Positions 1-10,696 of a DNA stretch of 64,000 bases are shown piece by piece. The stretch is from Pseudolysinimonas_A sp041984585 (lineage in GTDB: Bacteria > Actinomycetota > Actinomycetes > Actinomycetales > Microbacteriaceae). The position numbers and the translations under genes are program-made. Position 1 is the first letter of the stretch, and every line of letters starts with the position of its first letter. The notes beneath the pieces were generated by a model. That model was not told where the DNA came from. It did no database searches and saw only the letters and a list, made by a program, of their open reading frames with translations. Where the stretch lies: contig JBHIXX010000004.1 of assembly GCA_041984585.1 (NCBI GenBank), forward strand, positions 41,048 to 105,047, given 5' to 3'.

Positions 1-969
1 CACGTCGGTGATCTCCTCGCGGTTGATCGCCATCGAGATGGCGGCGCGGCGCAGCTTGCCCTCCTCGTCGAACCCGAAGTGCGGCAGGTTCGCGTTCATG
101 GTGAATGACTGGAACACGGCAGCGGCCTGGGTGACCGCACGGTCGCCCAGCTCCTCCTCGTAGGTGCCCATCGCGTTCGACGGCACCTGCTGGATGATGT
201 CCAGGTTGCCGGCGAGCAGGTCGGTGTAGGCCGCCTCCTGCGTCGCGTAGACGACGAGGTCGAGACCGGCGTTCTGCGCCTTGCGCGGTCCGTCGTAGTC
301 GGGGTTGGGCACGAGCGAGATGACCTCGTCGTGGACCCACTCGTCGATCATGTAGGGGCCGTTGCCGATCGGCGCGTCACCGAAGGCCTCCGGGTCCTCG
401 AAGAAGGCCTCGGGGAGCGGGAAGAACACCGTGTAGCCGAGGGCGACCGGGAAGTCGGCCTGCGGCTGGGTGAGCGTCGCGGTGAAGGTCAGGTCGTCGA
501 TCACCTCGAGGGCGAGGGTGTCCTCGCCGCCGTCGTCCGAGTAGCCCTCGAACGGGATCGCGTAGCCGAACCACCACTGGTTGAGGTTCGCCGGGTCCGA
601 CGCGCCCCACTGCCAGGCGTCCACGAACGACGACGCCGTGACCGGCGTGCCGTCGGTGAAGGTCTCGCCGTCCTTGATGGTGATGGTCCAGGTCTGGTAG
701 TCGTCCGACTCGATCGACTCGGCGACATCCATCTGCGGGGTGCCATCGGCCTCGTAGTACATGAGGCCCGACATGATGTTGTTGAGAACCAGGCCGCCGT
801 TCACCTCGTTGGTGTTGGCGGGGATCAGCGGGTTCTCCGGCTCGCCCCAGTCGACGGTGATCGGCTCACCGCTGCCGGTGCCGCCGTCGGTACCCGTGCA
901 GCCCGCGAGCGCGAGGGCGACGATCGTCGCAGCCCCCCCGGCCGCCGCTGCGAAACGTGGAATTCGCAA
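1..969 (-). CDS. ABC transporter solute-binding lipoprotein (SBP_bac_5 type), C-terminus beyond window
   Basis: Extracytoplasmic substrate-binding lipoprotein of a peptide/oligopeptide-type ABC importer. The first 323 codons are present and the gene runs off the left edge. I chose a TTG start because the reading frame has a good Shine-Dalgarno (AGGAGG) 4 nt before it. The protein then begins with a short basic stretch, a hydrophobic segment and a lipobox (LALAGC, about residues 17-22). The mature part opens with a Gly/Thr/Ser-rich linker and has SBP_bac_5 features: 'GLVLNNIMSGLMYYEADG' near residue 45, a 'DGTPVTASSFVDAW' block (the 'f.dG.p.tA.Dv' signature), 'GNGPYMI' and 'AINREEI' near the edge. 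The permease and ATPase genes are expected further left, outside the window. Substrate unknown. Confidence 0.88.
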   Translation of the reverse strand, partial: MRIPRFAAAAGGAATIVALALAGCTGTDGGTGSGEPITVDWGEPENPLIPANTNEVNGGLVLNNIMSGLMYYEADGTPQMDVAESIESDDYQTWTITIKDGETFTDGTPVTASSFVDAWQWGASDPANLNQWWFGYAIPFEGYSDDGGEDTLALEVIDDLTFTATLTQPQADFPVALGYTVFFPLPEAFFEDPEAFGDAPIGNGPYMIDEWVHDEVISLVPNPDYDGPRKAQNAGLDLVVYATQEAAYTDLLAGNLDIIQQVPSNAMGTYEEELGDRAVTQAAAVFQSFTMNANLPHFGFDEEGKLRRAAISMAINREEITDV

Positions 970-1037
970 TGTTCCTCCTGTGCAATCGGAAAGCGCAGCG
1001 CTCGGCGGACCCCGAGGCGCCGCGCCCGGATAGACCG

Positions 1038-1066
1038 ACCCTAGATAGGGGGGTGGGCCCGGACAA
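1038..1066 (-). promoter_or_regulatory. Candidate promoter of the solute-binding protein gene
   Basis: On the minus strand TTGTCC (1066-1061) is followed after 17 nt by TAGGGT (1043-1038), giving a leader of about 60 nt before the TTG start. An inverted repeat CGTTAC-6 nt-GTAACG lies just upstream (1082-1099) and could be an operator. The rest of the 326-bp gap between the two divergent genes shows nothing else that I recognise. Confidence 0.4.
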
Positions 1067-1295
1067 AACCGTTGGAGGAATCGTTACACCGCGGTAACGC
1101 GTGCGGTGGAATGTTGCGATAACGCTCGAAACCGGCATGAAATGGGCGCGGTCCGCAACATCCGTGCGCCCGAACCGGAGTATGAGGGCCTCTCTGCTTC
1201 TGAACGGCGGGTGAACGGGCGGGCCCGGCGCCGTGCCCGGGTGGGCTCCGGGTGACACCGAGGTGACACTCCGAGCGCCGACGTAGCATGGCCCG

Positions 1296-1688
1296 ATGCA
1301 GCTCCCCGTGCTCGTCTTCGACGGCGACTGCGCGTTCTGCACCACCGCGGTCGACCGGATGCGGCGGACGCTCCCCGCGTTCCCCGAGGCCCAGCCCTGG
1401 CAGTGGCTCGATCTGCCGACCCTCGGCCTCACCCCCGCGGACGGCGAGCGCGCCGTCTGGATGGTCACCGCGCGCGGGCGCTGGGCCGGGCACCTCGCCG
1501 TGTCGGTGCTGCTGCGCGGGCAGCCGACGCCCGGGTGGCGCTTCCTCGGCCACCTCATCGCCACCCCGCCGTTCTCCTGGCTCGCGGCGGTCGGCTACCG
1601 GTGGGTCGCCCACAACCGGCACCGGCTGCCGGGCGGCACCCCGGCGTGTTCCCTTCCGCCCGAGCAGCGCCCGGGCGCGACCCGGTGA
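1296..1688 (+). CDS. DCC-family thiol-disulfide oxidoreductase-like protein (DUF393)
   Basis: A 130-aa protein of the DCC family (DUF393), named for its N-terminal motif; here it reads DGDCAFC at residues 9-15, with C12 and C15 as the putative redox pair. The family is thioredoxin-like in inferred function but its substrates are not established. The C-terminal part contains the usual aromatic 'YRWVAHNRHRLPGG' block. The start is supported by a TAGCAT -10 element ending 6 nt before the ATG, which suggests a leaderless transcript. The stop overlaps the GTG of the downstream protease gene by 4 nt, so the two are probably translationally coupled. Confidence 0.85.
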   Translation: MQLPVLVFDGDCAFCTTAVDRMRRTLPAFPEAQPWQWLDLPTLGLTPADGERAVWMVTARGRWAGHLAVSVLLRGQPTPGWRFLGHLIATPPFSWLAAVGYRWVAHNRHRLPGGTPACSLPPEQRPGATR

Positions 1689-2479
1689 GCGCCGCATCCG
1701 GGGACCCGGTCGCCGCGCCGGAGAGCCGGCGCCGGATCGGCGCGGAGATCGCGATCGTGCTCGCGCTCTCGCTCGGGCAGTCGGCGGTCTACGCCATCGT
1801 CGCGATCGTCAACCGCGCCACCCGCGAGCAGCCGCTGGCCGAGCAGACCGCGACGCTCAACCCGTCGCTGAGCAGCCGCGAGGTGTTCGACCTGATCTAC
1901 CAGCTGCTCGGCATCGGGTTCGCGCTCGTGCCGGTGGTGCTGGCCTGCTTCCTGCTGTGGAGCCCGGGCCGCCCGCACCTCGGCCGCCTGGGCATCACCT
2001 TCGACCAGCCGGGGCGCGACGTGCTGCGCGGGCTCGCGCTCGCCCTGGTGATCGCGCTCCCCGGCATCGGCATCTACCTGGCCGGGCGGGCGCTCGGGAT
2101 CGGCGTGGCGGTGAACCCGGCCGGCCTGGACGCCTACTGGTGGACCGTGCCGGTGCTGCTGCTCTCGGCGGTGCGCGCCGGCATCCAGGAGGAGGTGCTG
2201 CTGCTCGGCTACCTGTTCGCCCGGCTCGGCGACCTGCGCTGGAGCCGCTGGGCGATCATCGTCTCCGCCGCCCTGCTGCGCGGGAGCTACCACCTGTACC
2301 AGGGCTACGGCGCGTTCGTCGCCAACGTCGCGATGGGCGTCTTCTTCGGATGGCTGGTCAGCCGCCGTCGCCGCGTGCTGCCGTTCGTCGTCGCCCACGT
2401 CGCGATCGACGCCGCCGTGTTCGTCGGCTACCCGGTCGTCGCGACCGCCTGGCCCGAGCTGTTCGGTCTGCCGGGCTGA
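1685..2479 (+). CDS. CPBP-family intramembrane glutamic endopeptidase
   Basis: A 264-aa polytopic membrane protein of the CPBP (CAAX protease/bacteriocin-processing) family. It has the family motifs in order: EE at residues 169-170 ('AGIQEEVLLLGYL'), R199/H203 in 'RGSYHLYQG', and H238 in 'FVVAHVAID'. These are the residues that form the catalytic site in the Rce1-like fold. I chose the GTG at 1685 because it overlaps the upstream DCC gene stop in a GTGA junction; the open frame extends further upstream but only inside that gene. Substrate is unknown. Coupling to the DCC protein hints at joint action on a membrane or exported protein, but that is inference. Confidence 0.88.
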   Translation: MSAASGDPVAAPESRRRIGAEIAIVLALSLGQSAVYAIVAIVNRATREQPLAEQTATLNPSLSSREVFDLIYQLLGIGFALVPVVLACFLLWSPGRPHLGRLGITFDQPGRDVLRGLALALVIALPGIGIYLAGRALGIGVAVNPAGLDAYWWTVPVLLLSAVRAGIQEEVLLLGYLFARLGDLRWSRWAIIVSAALLRGSYHLYQGYGAFVANVAMGVFFGWLVSRRRRVLPFVVAHVAIDAAVFVGYPVVATAWPELFGLPG

Positions 2480-2581
2480 GCGGAGTCGCTCACGCGAACG
2501 CCTCTCGCGCGCCGGCGGCGCGATCACTCGGCACCGCGGACTCCGGTGGAGGCGAACGCCTCTCGCGCGCCGGCGGCGCGG

Positions 2582-5538
<2,957 letters not shown>

Positions 5539-5539
<1 letters not shown>

Positions 5540-5910
5540 CACTCCCCCGTCAGCTCGCGGTAGGCCGCCGCGTCGAGCAGCTCCGGCGGCGCCGCGACCC
5601 GCACCCGGAACAGCCAGGTGCCGAACGGGTCGGAGTTGACCAGCGACGGGTCGGCGACCGCGTCGGCGTTCGCCTCGAGCACCTCGCCGTCCACCGGCGC
5701 GTAGAGCTCGCTCACCGACTTCGTCGACTCGATCTCGCCGACGATCGAGCCGGCGGCCAGGTGCGCGCCGGGCTTCGGCAGGTCGAGGTAGACGACGTCG
5801 CCGAGCTGCTGGGCGGCGTAGGCGGTCACCCCCACCGTCGCGGTGTCGCCGTCGACGGCGACCCACTCGTGCTCGCGGGTGTACTGCAGGTCGGGACGGA
5901 TCTCGCTCAT
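5539..5910 (-). CDS. gcvH: Glycine cleavage system H protein (lipoyl carrier)
   Basis: A 123-aa lipoyl carrier protein that shuttles the aminomethyl group between the P and T proteins. The lipoylated lysine is K64 in 'GEIESTKSVSELYAPVDG', the canonical H-protein motif, and the N-terminus carries the family 'REHEWV' block. Length is normal. It is the middle gene of gcvT-gcvH-gcvP, three bases after gcvT and overlapping gcvP by one base, so all three are made from one message under the upstream glycine riboswitch. Confidence 0.97.
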
Positions 5911-5913
5911 GGC

Positions 5914-7092
5914 TCAGGCCTTCCGGTCGGCGGTGCTGGGGTCGGTCGGGGTGCTGGTCTGCGGGGTGCTGGTCAACGGGGCGCGCGGTGGTGCGGGTCG
6001 GAACGGCAGGGCGACGACCGTCATCGGCAGGGCGGAACCCCGCACGTCGACGTCGAGCCCGGTGCCCGGTTCCGCGGACTCGGGGGCGACGCGGGCCATC
6101 GCGATCGGGTGGCCGAGCGTCGGCGACAGCGCGCCCGACGTGACCTCGCCGACCACGGCGCCGCCGCGCAGCACCGGGTAACCGGCGCGGGCGGCACGGC
6201 GGCCCTCCCCGGCGAGCCCGACCAGCACGGGGGCGCCGGGGCGCGGGCCCGCCGCGAGGGCGTCGCCGCCCACGAAGTCGCGGCCGTCGAGCACCGTCGC
6301 GCGCCCGACGCCCGCCTCCGCGGGGCGGGTGTCGCGGGTCAGTTCGTGGCCGTAGAGCGGCATGCCCGCCTCCAACCGCAGGGTGTCGCGGGCGGCGAGC
6401 CCGGCCGGGACGAGTCCCGCGCCGGCGCCCGTCTCGAGCAGGGCGTCCCACAGCAGCGGGGCCGCCTCGGGGGCGAGGAAGAACTCGAACCCGTCCTCCC
6501 CGGTGTAGCCGGTGCGGGCCACGAGCACCTCGTGCCCGCGCAGGTCGCCGGTCGTCACCCGGTAGTAGCGCAGGCCGTCGAGACCGGCCACGTCGAACCC
6601 GTCCACCCCGCGCAGGATCTCCTCCGCGCGGGGCCCCTGGAGCGCGACGAGCGCGATGTCGTCGGACTCGTCCTCGACGAGAGCGTCGAACGGGGCGGAA
6701 CGCTCGCGCAGCTCCGCCGCGACCAGCTCGCGGTTCGCGGCGTTCGCGACGACGAGGAAGCGGTCCGGTCCGGTGCGGTACACCACGAGGTCGTCGAGGA
6801 TCCCGCCATCCGGAGCCAGCAGCAGGGCGTACTTCGCACGCCCCTCGGCGAGCGCGGAGGCCGGCACCGAGAGCGCTCGATCGAGGGAGGCCGCGGCGTC
6901 GGGTCCGAGCACCACGATCTCGCCCATGTGGCTGAGGTCGAACAGCCCGGCGCGCTCGCGCACCGCGGCATGCTCGGCGAGGTCGGAGCTGTAGCGCACC
7001 GGCATCTCCCAGCCGGCGAAGTCGGTGAACGACGCCCCGGCGGCGACGTGGGCGTCGTGCAGCGGCGAGCGTCGGAGCGGGGGTGCGGTCAC
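5914..7092 (-). CDS. gcvT: Glycine cleavage system T protein (aminomethyltransferase)
   Basis: A 392-aa folate-dependent aminomethyltransferase that releases ammonia from the aminomethyl-lipoyl arm of GcvH and makes 5,10-methylene-THF. Signature stretches: 'FAGWEMPVRYSS', 'LFDLSHMGEI', 'ARTGYTGEDGFE' and 'ARDTLRLEAGMPLYGHEL'. A Pro/Thr-rich C-terminal tail of about 25 residues is unusual but likely harmless. I chose the GTG at 7092, preceded by GGAGG with a 7-nt spacer. That Shine-Dalgarno overlaps the 3' arm of a hairpin below the second glycine aptamer. Confidence 0.96.
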   Translation of the reverse strand: MTAPPLRRSPLHDAHVAAGASFTDFAGWEMPVRYSSDLAEHAAVRERAGLFDLSHMGEIVVLGPDAAASLDRALSVPASALAEGRAKYALLLAPDGGILDDLVVYRTGPDRFLVVANAANRELVAAELRERSAPFDALVEDESDDIALVALQGPRAEEILRGVDGFDVAGLDGLRYYRVTTGDLRGHEVLVARTGYTGEDGFEFFLAPEAAPLLWDALLETGAGAGLVPAGLAARDTLRLEAGMPLYGHELTRDTRPAEAGVGRATVLDGRDFVGGDALAAGPRPGAPVLVGLAGEGRRAARAGYPVLRGGAVVGEVTSGALSPTLGHPIAMARVAPESAEPGTGLDVDVRGSALPMTVVALPFRPAPPRAPLTSTPQTSTPTDPSTADRKA

Positions 7093-7094
7093 GC

Positions 7095-7130
7095 GGAGTC
7101 CTCCAGCCGGATCGGCGGTTCTCGGACTCC
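7095..7130 (-). promoter_or_regulatory. Candidate expression-platform hairpin covering the gcvT ribosome-binding site
   Basis: On the minus strand GGAGTCC (7130-7124) can pair with GGACTCC (7101-7095), with an inner GCCG-ATC-CGGC stem (7117-7107). The 3' arm overlaps the GGAGG that serves gcvT. This suggests control of translation initiation by the riboswitch. No terminator-like U tract is present here. Confidence 0.5.
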
Positions 7131-7312
7131 CCCTCTGTCATCGGTGCCTGAGAGCTTCACGGCCCGGAGCCACGGCATCCGGTTCGCTTTCCCCTGCGGC
7201 GGGAGCCCTGACGGGTTCCACTTTTCAGAGCGGCCTGTTCGACGCGGTACGCGGACCTGAGAGATTGGCGGGGAGGCTTGCTCCTTCGGTGTCCACCGGG
7301 GTGGACTCTCCC
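7128..7312 (-). promoter_or_regulatory. Tandem glycine riboswitch upstream of gcvTHP
   Basis: Two glycine aptamers in series. Aptamer I (about 7312-7252) starts GGGAGAG and carries the hallmark CCGAAGGAGCAAG followed by CUCUCAGGUCC. Aptamer II (about 7228-7128) carries CUGAAAAGUGGAACCCGUCAGG-like core elements and ends with AGCUCUCAGGCACCGAUGACAGAGGGGGAG-like sequence. A candidate -10 (TAGCCT, 7353-7348) lies about 35 nt upstream of the first aptamer. Glycine binding is known to switch on gcv operons in bacteria; here the whole gcvT-gcvH-gcvP message should be the target. Confidence 0.93.
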
Positions 7313-7445
7313 GCGTCGTGTGCGGCCGGGTGTTCGGTTGTGCGGCCAGGCTACCCCGCCGCGTGTTTCGGCGGTGTGAAACCCGCCGTGGTGGTGTCGG
7401 CGCCCCTCAGCGCGGATGGCGCGTCGGCCGGGACGTCGTGGCGCG

Positions 7446-7607
7446 TCAGCGCGGATCGTCGGAGTCGTCGCGCATCCCGCGCAGCGCCCGTACGGCGAGC
7501 GCGATCACCACGACGGTGGATGCGACGGCGACCAGGCCGAGCAGCACCCCGGCCCACGGCTGCCAGTCCGACGGCACCGGGATCGGCAGCAGCGGGATGA
7601 ACGGCAT
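7446..7607 (-). CDS. Small single-pass membrane protein, 53 aa
   Basis: A short reading frame between the riboswitch and the LLM oxidoreductase gene. It has an ATG preceded by GAGGAGG at a 6-nt spacing and a proline-rich N-terminus ('MPFIPLLPIPVPSDW'). One strong transmembrane segment (about residues 19-42, 'AGVLLGLVAVASTVVVIAL') follows, then a short basic/acidic tail ending 'RDDSDDPR'. Codon third positions are G/C as in neighbouring genes. I do not recognise a family and assign no function. It is divergent from the oxidoreductase gene and in the same direction as gcv. Confidence 0.7.
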   Translation of the reverse strand: MPFIPLLPIPVPSDWQPWAGVLLGLVAVASTVVVIALAVRALRGMRDDSDDPR

Positions 7608-7660
7608 CGGATCCTCCTCGGGACGGGCCCAGCGTACGCGCGGCGTGGGAGCATGGCGGG

Positions 7661-8662
7661 ATGGCGGGGCTGACGATCGGGTACGGCGCGATGCTCGAAC
7701 AGCACCCGCCCCGCGACGTCGTCGACCACGCGGTGCGGGCGGAGGCGGCCGGCTTCCGCGGCGTGCTCGCGGGCGACCACATGCAGCCCTGGCTCCCCGC
7801 CCACGGGCAGAGCCCGTTCGTCTGGAACGTGCTCACCGCCATCGGGGAGCGCACGGAGGGCGACCTCGGACCCGGCGTCACGACCCCCGGGTTCCGCTCC
7901 CACCCGGCGGTCGTCGCGCAGGCGTCGGCGACCCTCGCCGCGATGTACCCGGGGCGACACTGGCTCGGGGTCGGCTCGGGCGAGGCGCTCAACGAGCACG
8001 TCGTCGGCGCCTACTGGCCGGAGGCCCGGGAGCGCATCGACCGGATGTTCGATGCGATCGACGTGATCAAGAAGCTGTTCGCGTCGGGGCTCAGCGGCAA
8101 GGACGTGAGCCACGCCGGTCCGCACTTCAAGCTGGAGTCGACCCGGCTGTGGACCATGCCGGAGCGCCGCCCCGACATCCTCGTCGCGGCCGCCGGACCG
8201 GTCACCGCGAAGCGCGCCGGCCGCACCGTCGACGGACTCATCACCCAGGCGGGCGCGATCGAGCAGGTCGCCGCGGTGCTCGCCCGGTTCGCGGAGGGCG
8301 CCCGCGAGGCGGGACGCGACGCGAGCCGGATGTCGAAGGTGCTGCAACTGCACCTCTCCTGGGCGCCGACCGACGAGCAGGCGATGGCGAACGCGCTCGC
8401 CGAGTGGCCGCACGGCGGCATGCGATTCTCGAAGACCGACATCCGCTCGCCCTACGAGTTCGAGCAGCTCTCCCGGCTGGTGCGTCCCGAGGACTTCGCC
8501 GGACGAATGCCGGTGTCGGCCGACCCCGACGTGCACCGCGCCGTGATCCAGCGCTACGCCGACCTCGGGTTCGACCGCATCTACCTGCACAACGTCGGCC
8601 GCAACCAGGCCGAGTGGATCGACGTGTTCGGCCGCGAGGTGCTGCCGGCCCTCACGCGCTGA
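7661..8662 (+). CDS. LLM-class flavin/F420-type oxidoreductase (FGD-like)
   Basis: A 333-aa TIM-barrel oxidoreductase of the bacterial luciferase-like superfamily, in the glucose-6-phosphate dehydrogenase (FGD)-like branch. Residues matching the FGD active site are visible: H40 and W44 in 'AGDHMQPW', and E108 in 'GVGSGEALNEH'. The cofactor may be F420 or FMN; a related group in F420-free actinobacteria appears to have reverted to flavin, and no F420 biosynthesis gene is in this window. The substrate is not known. The 3' end overlaps the convergent nucleotidyltransferase-family gene by 11 nt. Confidence 0.85.
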   Translation: MAGLTIGYGAMLEQHPPRDVVDHAVRAEAAGFRGVLAGDHMQPWLPAHGQSPFVWNVLTAIGERTEGDLGPGVTTPGFRSHPAVVAQASATLAAMYPGRHWLGVGSGEALNEHVVGAYWPEARERIDRMFDAIDVIKKLFASGLSGKDVSHAGPHFKLESTRLWTMPERRPDILVAAAGPVTAKRAGRTVDGLITQAGAIEQVAAVLARFAEGAREAGRDASRMSKVLQLHLSWAPTDEQAMANALAEWPHGGMRFSKTDIRSPYEFEQLSRLVRPEDFAGRMPVSADPDVHRAVIQRYADLGFDRIYLHNVGRNQAEWIDVFGREVLPALTR

Positions 8663-10064
8663 GCGAGAGCTCCCGCACCGGCGCGAGCATCCCGAGCCGC
8701 TGTGTGCCGGTTCCCGGGTTGCGGTAGCGCAGCCGCGACGTGAGGCGCAGGCTCACCTCCACCCGGTCGCCGTGCGGGGGCAGCGCGAACTCGCCCGACG
8801 ACCGCCCCAGCTCGAGCCCGCCGACGGCGACGCCGTCGACCACGACGGCGACGCTCGGGTAGGGAGCGAGCGGCCAGTCCTGCGGGTCGAGTTCCACTCG
8901 CAGTCGGGTGGCCGCGGCGGCGTCGGTGAACACGGCCCGGGCGTCGACGATGTTCGTCCAGCGGTGGGCCTGTTCGGGGAACCGGTAGTGCCACCCGGCG
9001 CCGAGCGACGCACCGCCGGCCGGCACATCCGACTCCTGGGGGTCGCGGACGAAGCCGCCGAGACGCCGGATGACCACGCGCTCCAGGCCGGGCCGCATCC
9101 CGAGGGCGACCCAGATCCGGTGCAGCAGCGGATGCCGTTGCAGGGCGTCGTCGCGGTGGCGCGGCGCCACGCGCTCGCCGAGACGCGGACGGCGCCACAC
9201 GCGCTGGCGGGGGCGGCCGCCGCGGACGGCGGCCGCGATCCGGTCGACGTCGGCGTCCGGGGCGTCGCCGAGTCCCTCGCGGATCGTCTCGAGCACCTCG
9301 GCGACGTCGTGGCGCACGTCGAGTCGGCGCGCGAGCCGGGCGACACCGTCGGCGTCGGCCCGCCGAGCGAGATCGTGCACGTCGAACAGGCCCTGCATCC
9401 GGCCGCCCGCCTGCAGGGCGTGGTGCACGGCGACGCCGACGAGCAGCAGCTCGGGCGACAGCGCGCGCACCGGCCCGTACTCCCCGCTCGCGGCGGTCGT
9501 CTCCGCCGCGACGACCCGGTCGCTGGTGGCGGTGTCGAGGTGCTCGAGGTAGCGCCAGTGCAGGTCGATGTCGGCGAGTCCGTCGAGGTAGTTCCACGAC
9601 CCGCGACGCGGCACGATGCGGATGCGGAACTCGCGATCGTCGACGCCGAGCAGCGGACGCAGCCCCTCGGAGCGCAGGAACCCGTCGACCTCGTACACGT
9701 CGCGCGACGGGACGAGGAAGTCGAAGTCGGCGAGCGGGCGCAGACTGCGGGAACGCGACTCCGCCGACATCGCGAACGACTTGAGCGGAGTCACCTCCCA
9801 GCGCGCCGTGAGCCGGCGGAGGGTGGGCAGCGCCGCCACCAGCCGGCGGTTGTTGGCGATGAAGTTGTGCCGCGCGATGCCGGCCAGATAATCGTCGTCG
9901 AGGCCCGCGCGCGCGAGGTTGCGCTGGATGTAGCCGCCGGCCCAGACGAGCAGCCCGGTGGCGTCGGCCTGCGGAACGGTGGCGCGCCATTCGGCCCACG
10001 CCGCCGCCGCGACGTCGGGGGTCGCCATCGCGGCGCGGGCTAGGAGTCGGTCCTGCTCATCCAT
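8652..10064 (-). CDS. Nucleotidyltransferase-family protein (PF14907-like) with C-terminal beta-rich domain
   Basis: A 470-aa protein, last gene of the six-gene operon. The N-terminal 330 residues resemble the uncharacterised nucleotidyltransferase family PF14907, with 'LKSFAMSAESRSRSLRPLAD' near residue 95 and the metal-binding pattern 'ADFDFLV' just after, followed by an alpha-helical part. The last 110 residues ('VDARAVFTDAAAATRLRVEL' onward) look like a beta-sandwich and are not part of the usual family. The start is the ATG with GGAGGTGG upstream; it overlaps the preceding glycosyltransferase gene by 25 nt. Such proteins are often encoded with HprK-like kinases and PqqD-like proteins. 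The acceptor that it modifies is unknown. Confidence 0.75.
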   Translation of the reverse strand: MDEQDRLLARAAMATPDVAAAAWAEWRATVPQADATGLLVWAGGYIQRNLARAGLDDDYLAGIARHNFIANNRRLVAALPTLRRLTARWEVTPLKSFAMSAESRSRSLRPLADFDFLVPSRDVYEVDGFLRSEGLRPLLGVDDREFRIRIVPRRGSWNYLDGLADIDLHWRYLEHLDTATSDRVVAAETTAASGEYGPVRALSPELLLVGVAVHHALQAGGRMQGLFDVHDLARRADADGVARLARRLDVRHDVAEVLETIREGLGDAPDADVDRIAAAVRGGRPRQRVWRRPRLGERVAPRHRDDALQRHPLLHRIWVALGMRPGLERVVIRRLGGFVRDPQESDVPAGGASLGAGWHYRFPEQAHRWTNIVDARAVFTDAAAATRLRVELDPQDWPLAPYPSVAVVVDGVAVGGLELGRSSGEFALPPHGDRVEVSLRLTSRLRYRNPGTGTQRLGMLAPVRELSLSA

Positions 10065-10696
10065 CGCCGCACCACCTCCAGGTACTCGGAGCGGTCGACG
10101 CTCGATGCGACCGTCGTACTGCTGCGATGAACGCGCCGGCGGAGCACGACATCCGGGATGTCGACGAACTCGTCGCGGGCGCGGGTGATCCAGTCGACGA
10201 ACTCCCCGGTGCGCAGGTCGGGGTCGAACGGGCCGACTCGGCGCCAGAGGTCCCGGGCGATCACGATGCCGCCCGCGAGTCGCGCGGGTCGCGTGCCCTC
10301 GGGCACGGCGAGCCCGTCGGAGCGGCCCGGCTCGCCGAAGTGCACGACGGTGCCGGCGGCGCCCTCCCGGCCCGCGGCGACGGCGGCGTCGATGAGCGCC
10401 CGGCGCGAGCCGCGCGGCCACACGTCGTCGGCGTCGAGGAAGGACAGCCACGGCGCCCCGCCGTCGGCCGCGCCCCGGTTGCGGGCCGCGCCCGCGGTGA
10501 GCGGCTCGTCGCTGCGCACGAGGCGCACGCGCGGATCGGCGGCGTGCTCGGGAGCGAGCGCCACCGGTTCGCGAGACCCCGCGTCCACCACGACGACGGC
10601 GACCTCGACATCCTGATCGAGTGCCGACGCGACGGCCTCGGCCAGGTAGTCGTCGACGTCGCGCACCGGGATGACGACATCCAGTTCGACGCTCAC
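10040..10696 (-). CDS. GT2-family glycosyltransferase
   Basis: A 218-aa GT-A fold glycosyltransferase. It starts with the nucleotide-sugar binding strand 'LDVVIPVRDVDDYL', has 'GAARNRGA' in the middle and the metal-binding DxD motif in 'LSFLDADDVW' near residue 90. Donor and acceptor are unknown. The GTG start overlaps the stop of the preceding glycosyltransferase gene (GTGA), and the 3' end overlaps the nucleotidyltransferase gene, so the gene sits in a tightly coupled operon. Confidence 0.85.
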   Translation of the reverse strand: MSVELDVVIPVRDVDDYLAEAVASALDQDVEVAVVVVDAGSREPVALAPEHAADPRVRLVRSDEPLTAGAARNRGAADGGAPWLSFLDADDVWPRGSRRALIDAAVAAGREGAAGTVVHFGEPGRSDGLAVPEGTRPARLAGGIVIARDLWRRVGPFDPDLRTGEFVDWITRARDEFVDIPDVVLRRRVHRSSTTVASSVDRSEYLEVVRRWMSRTDS

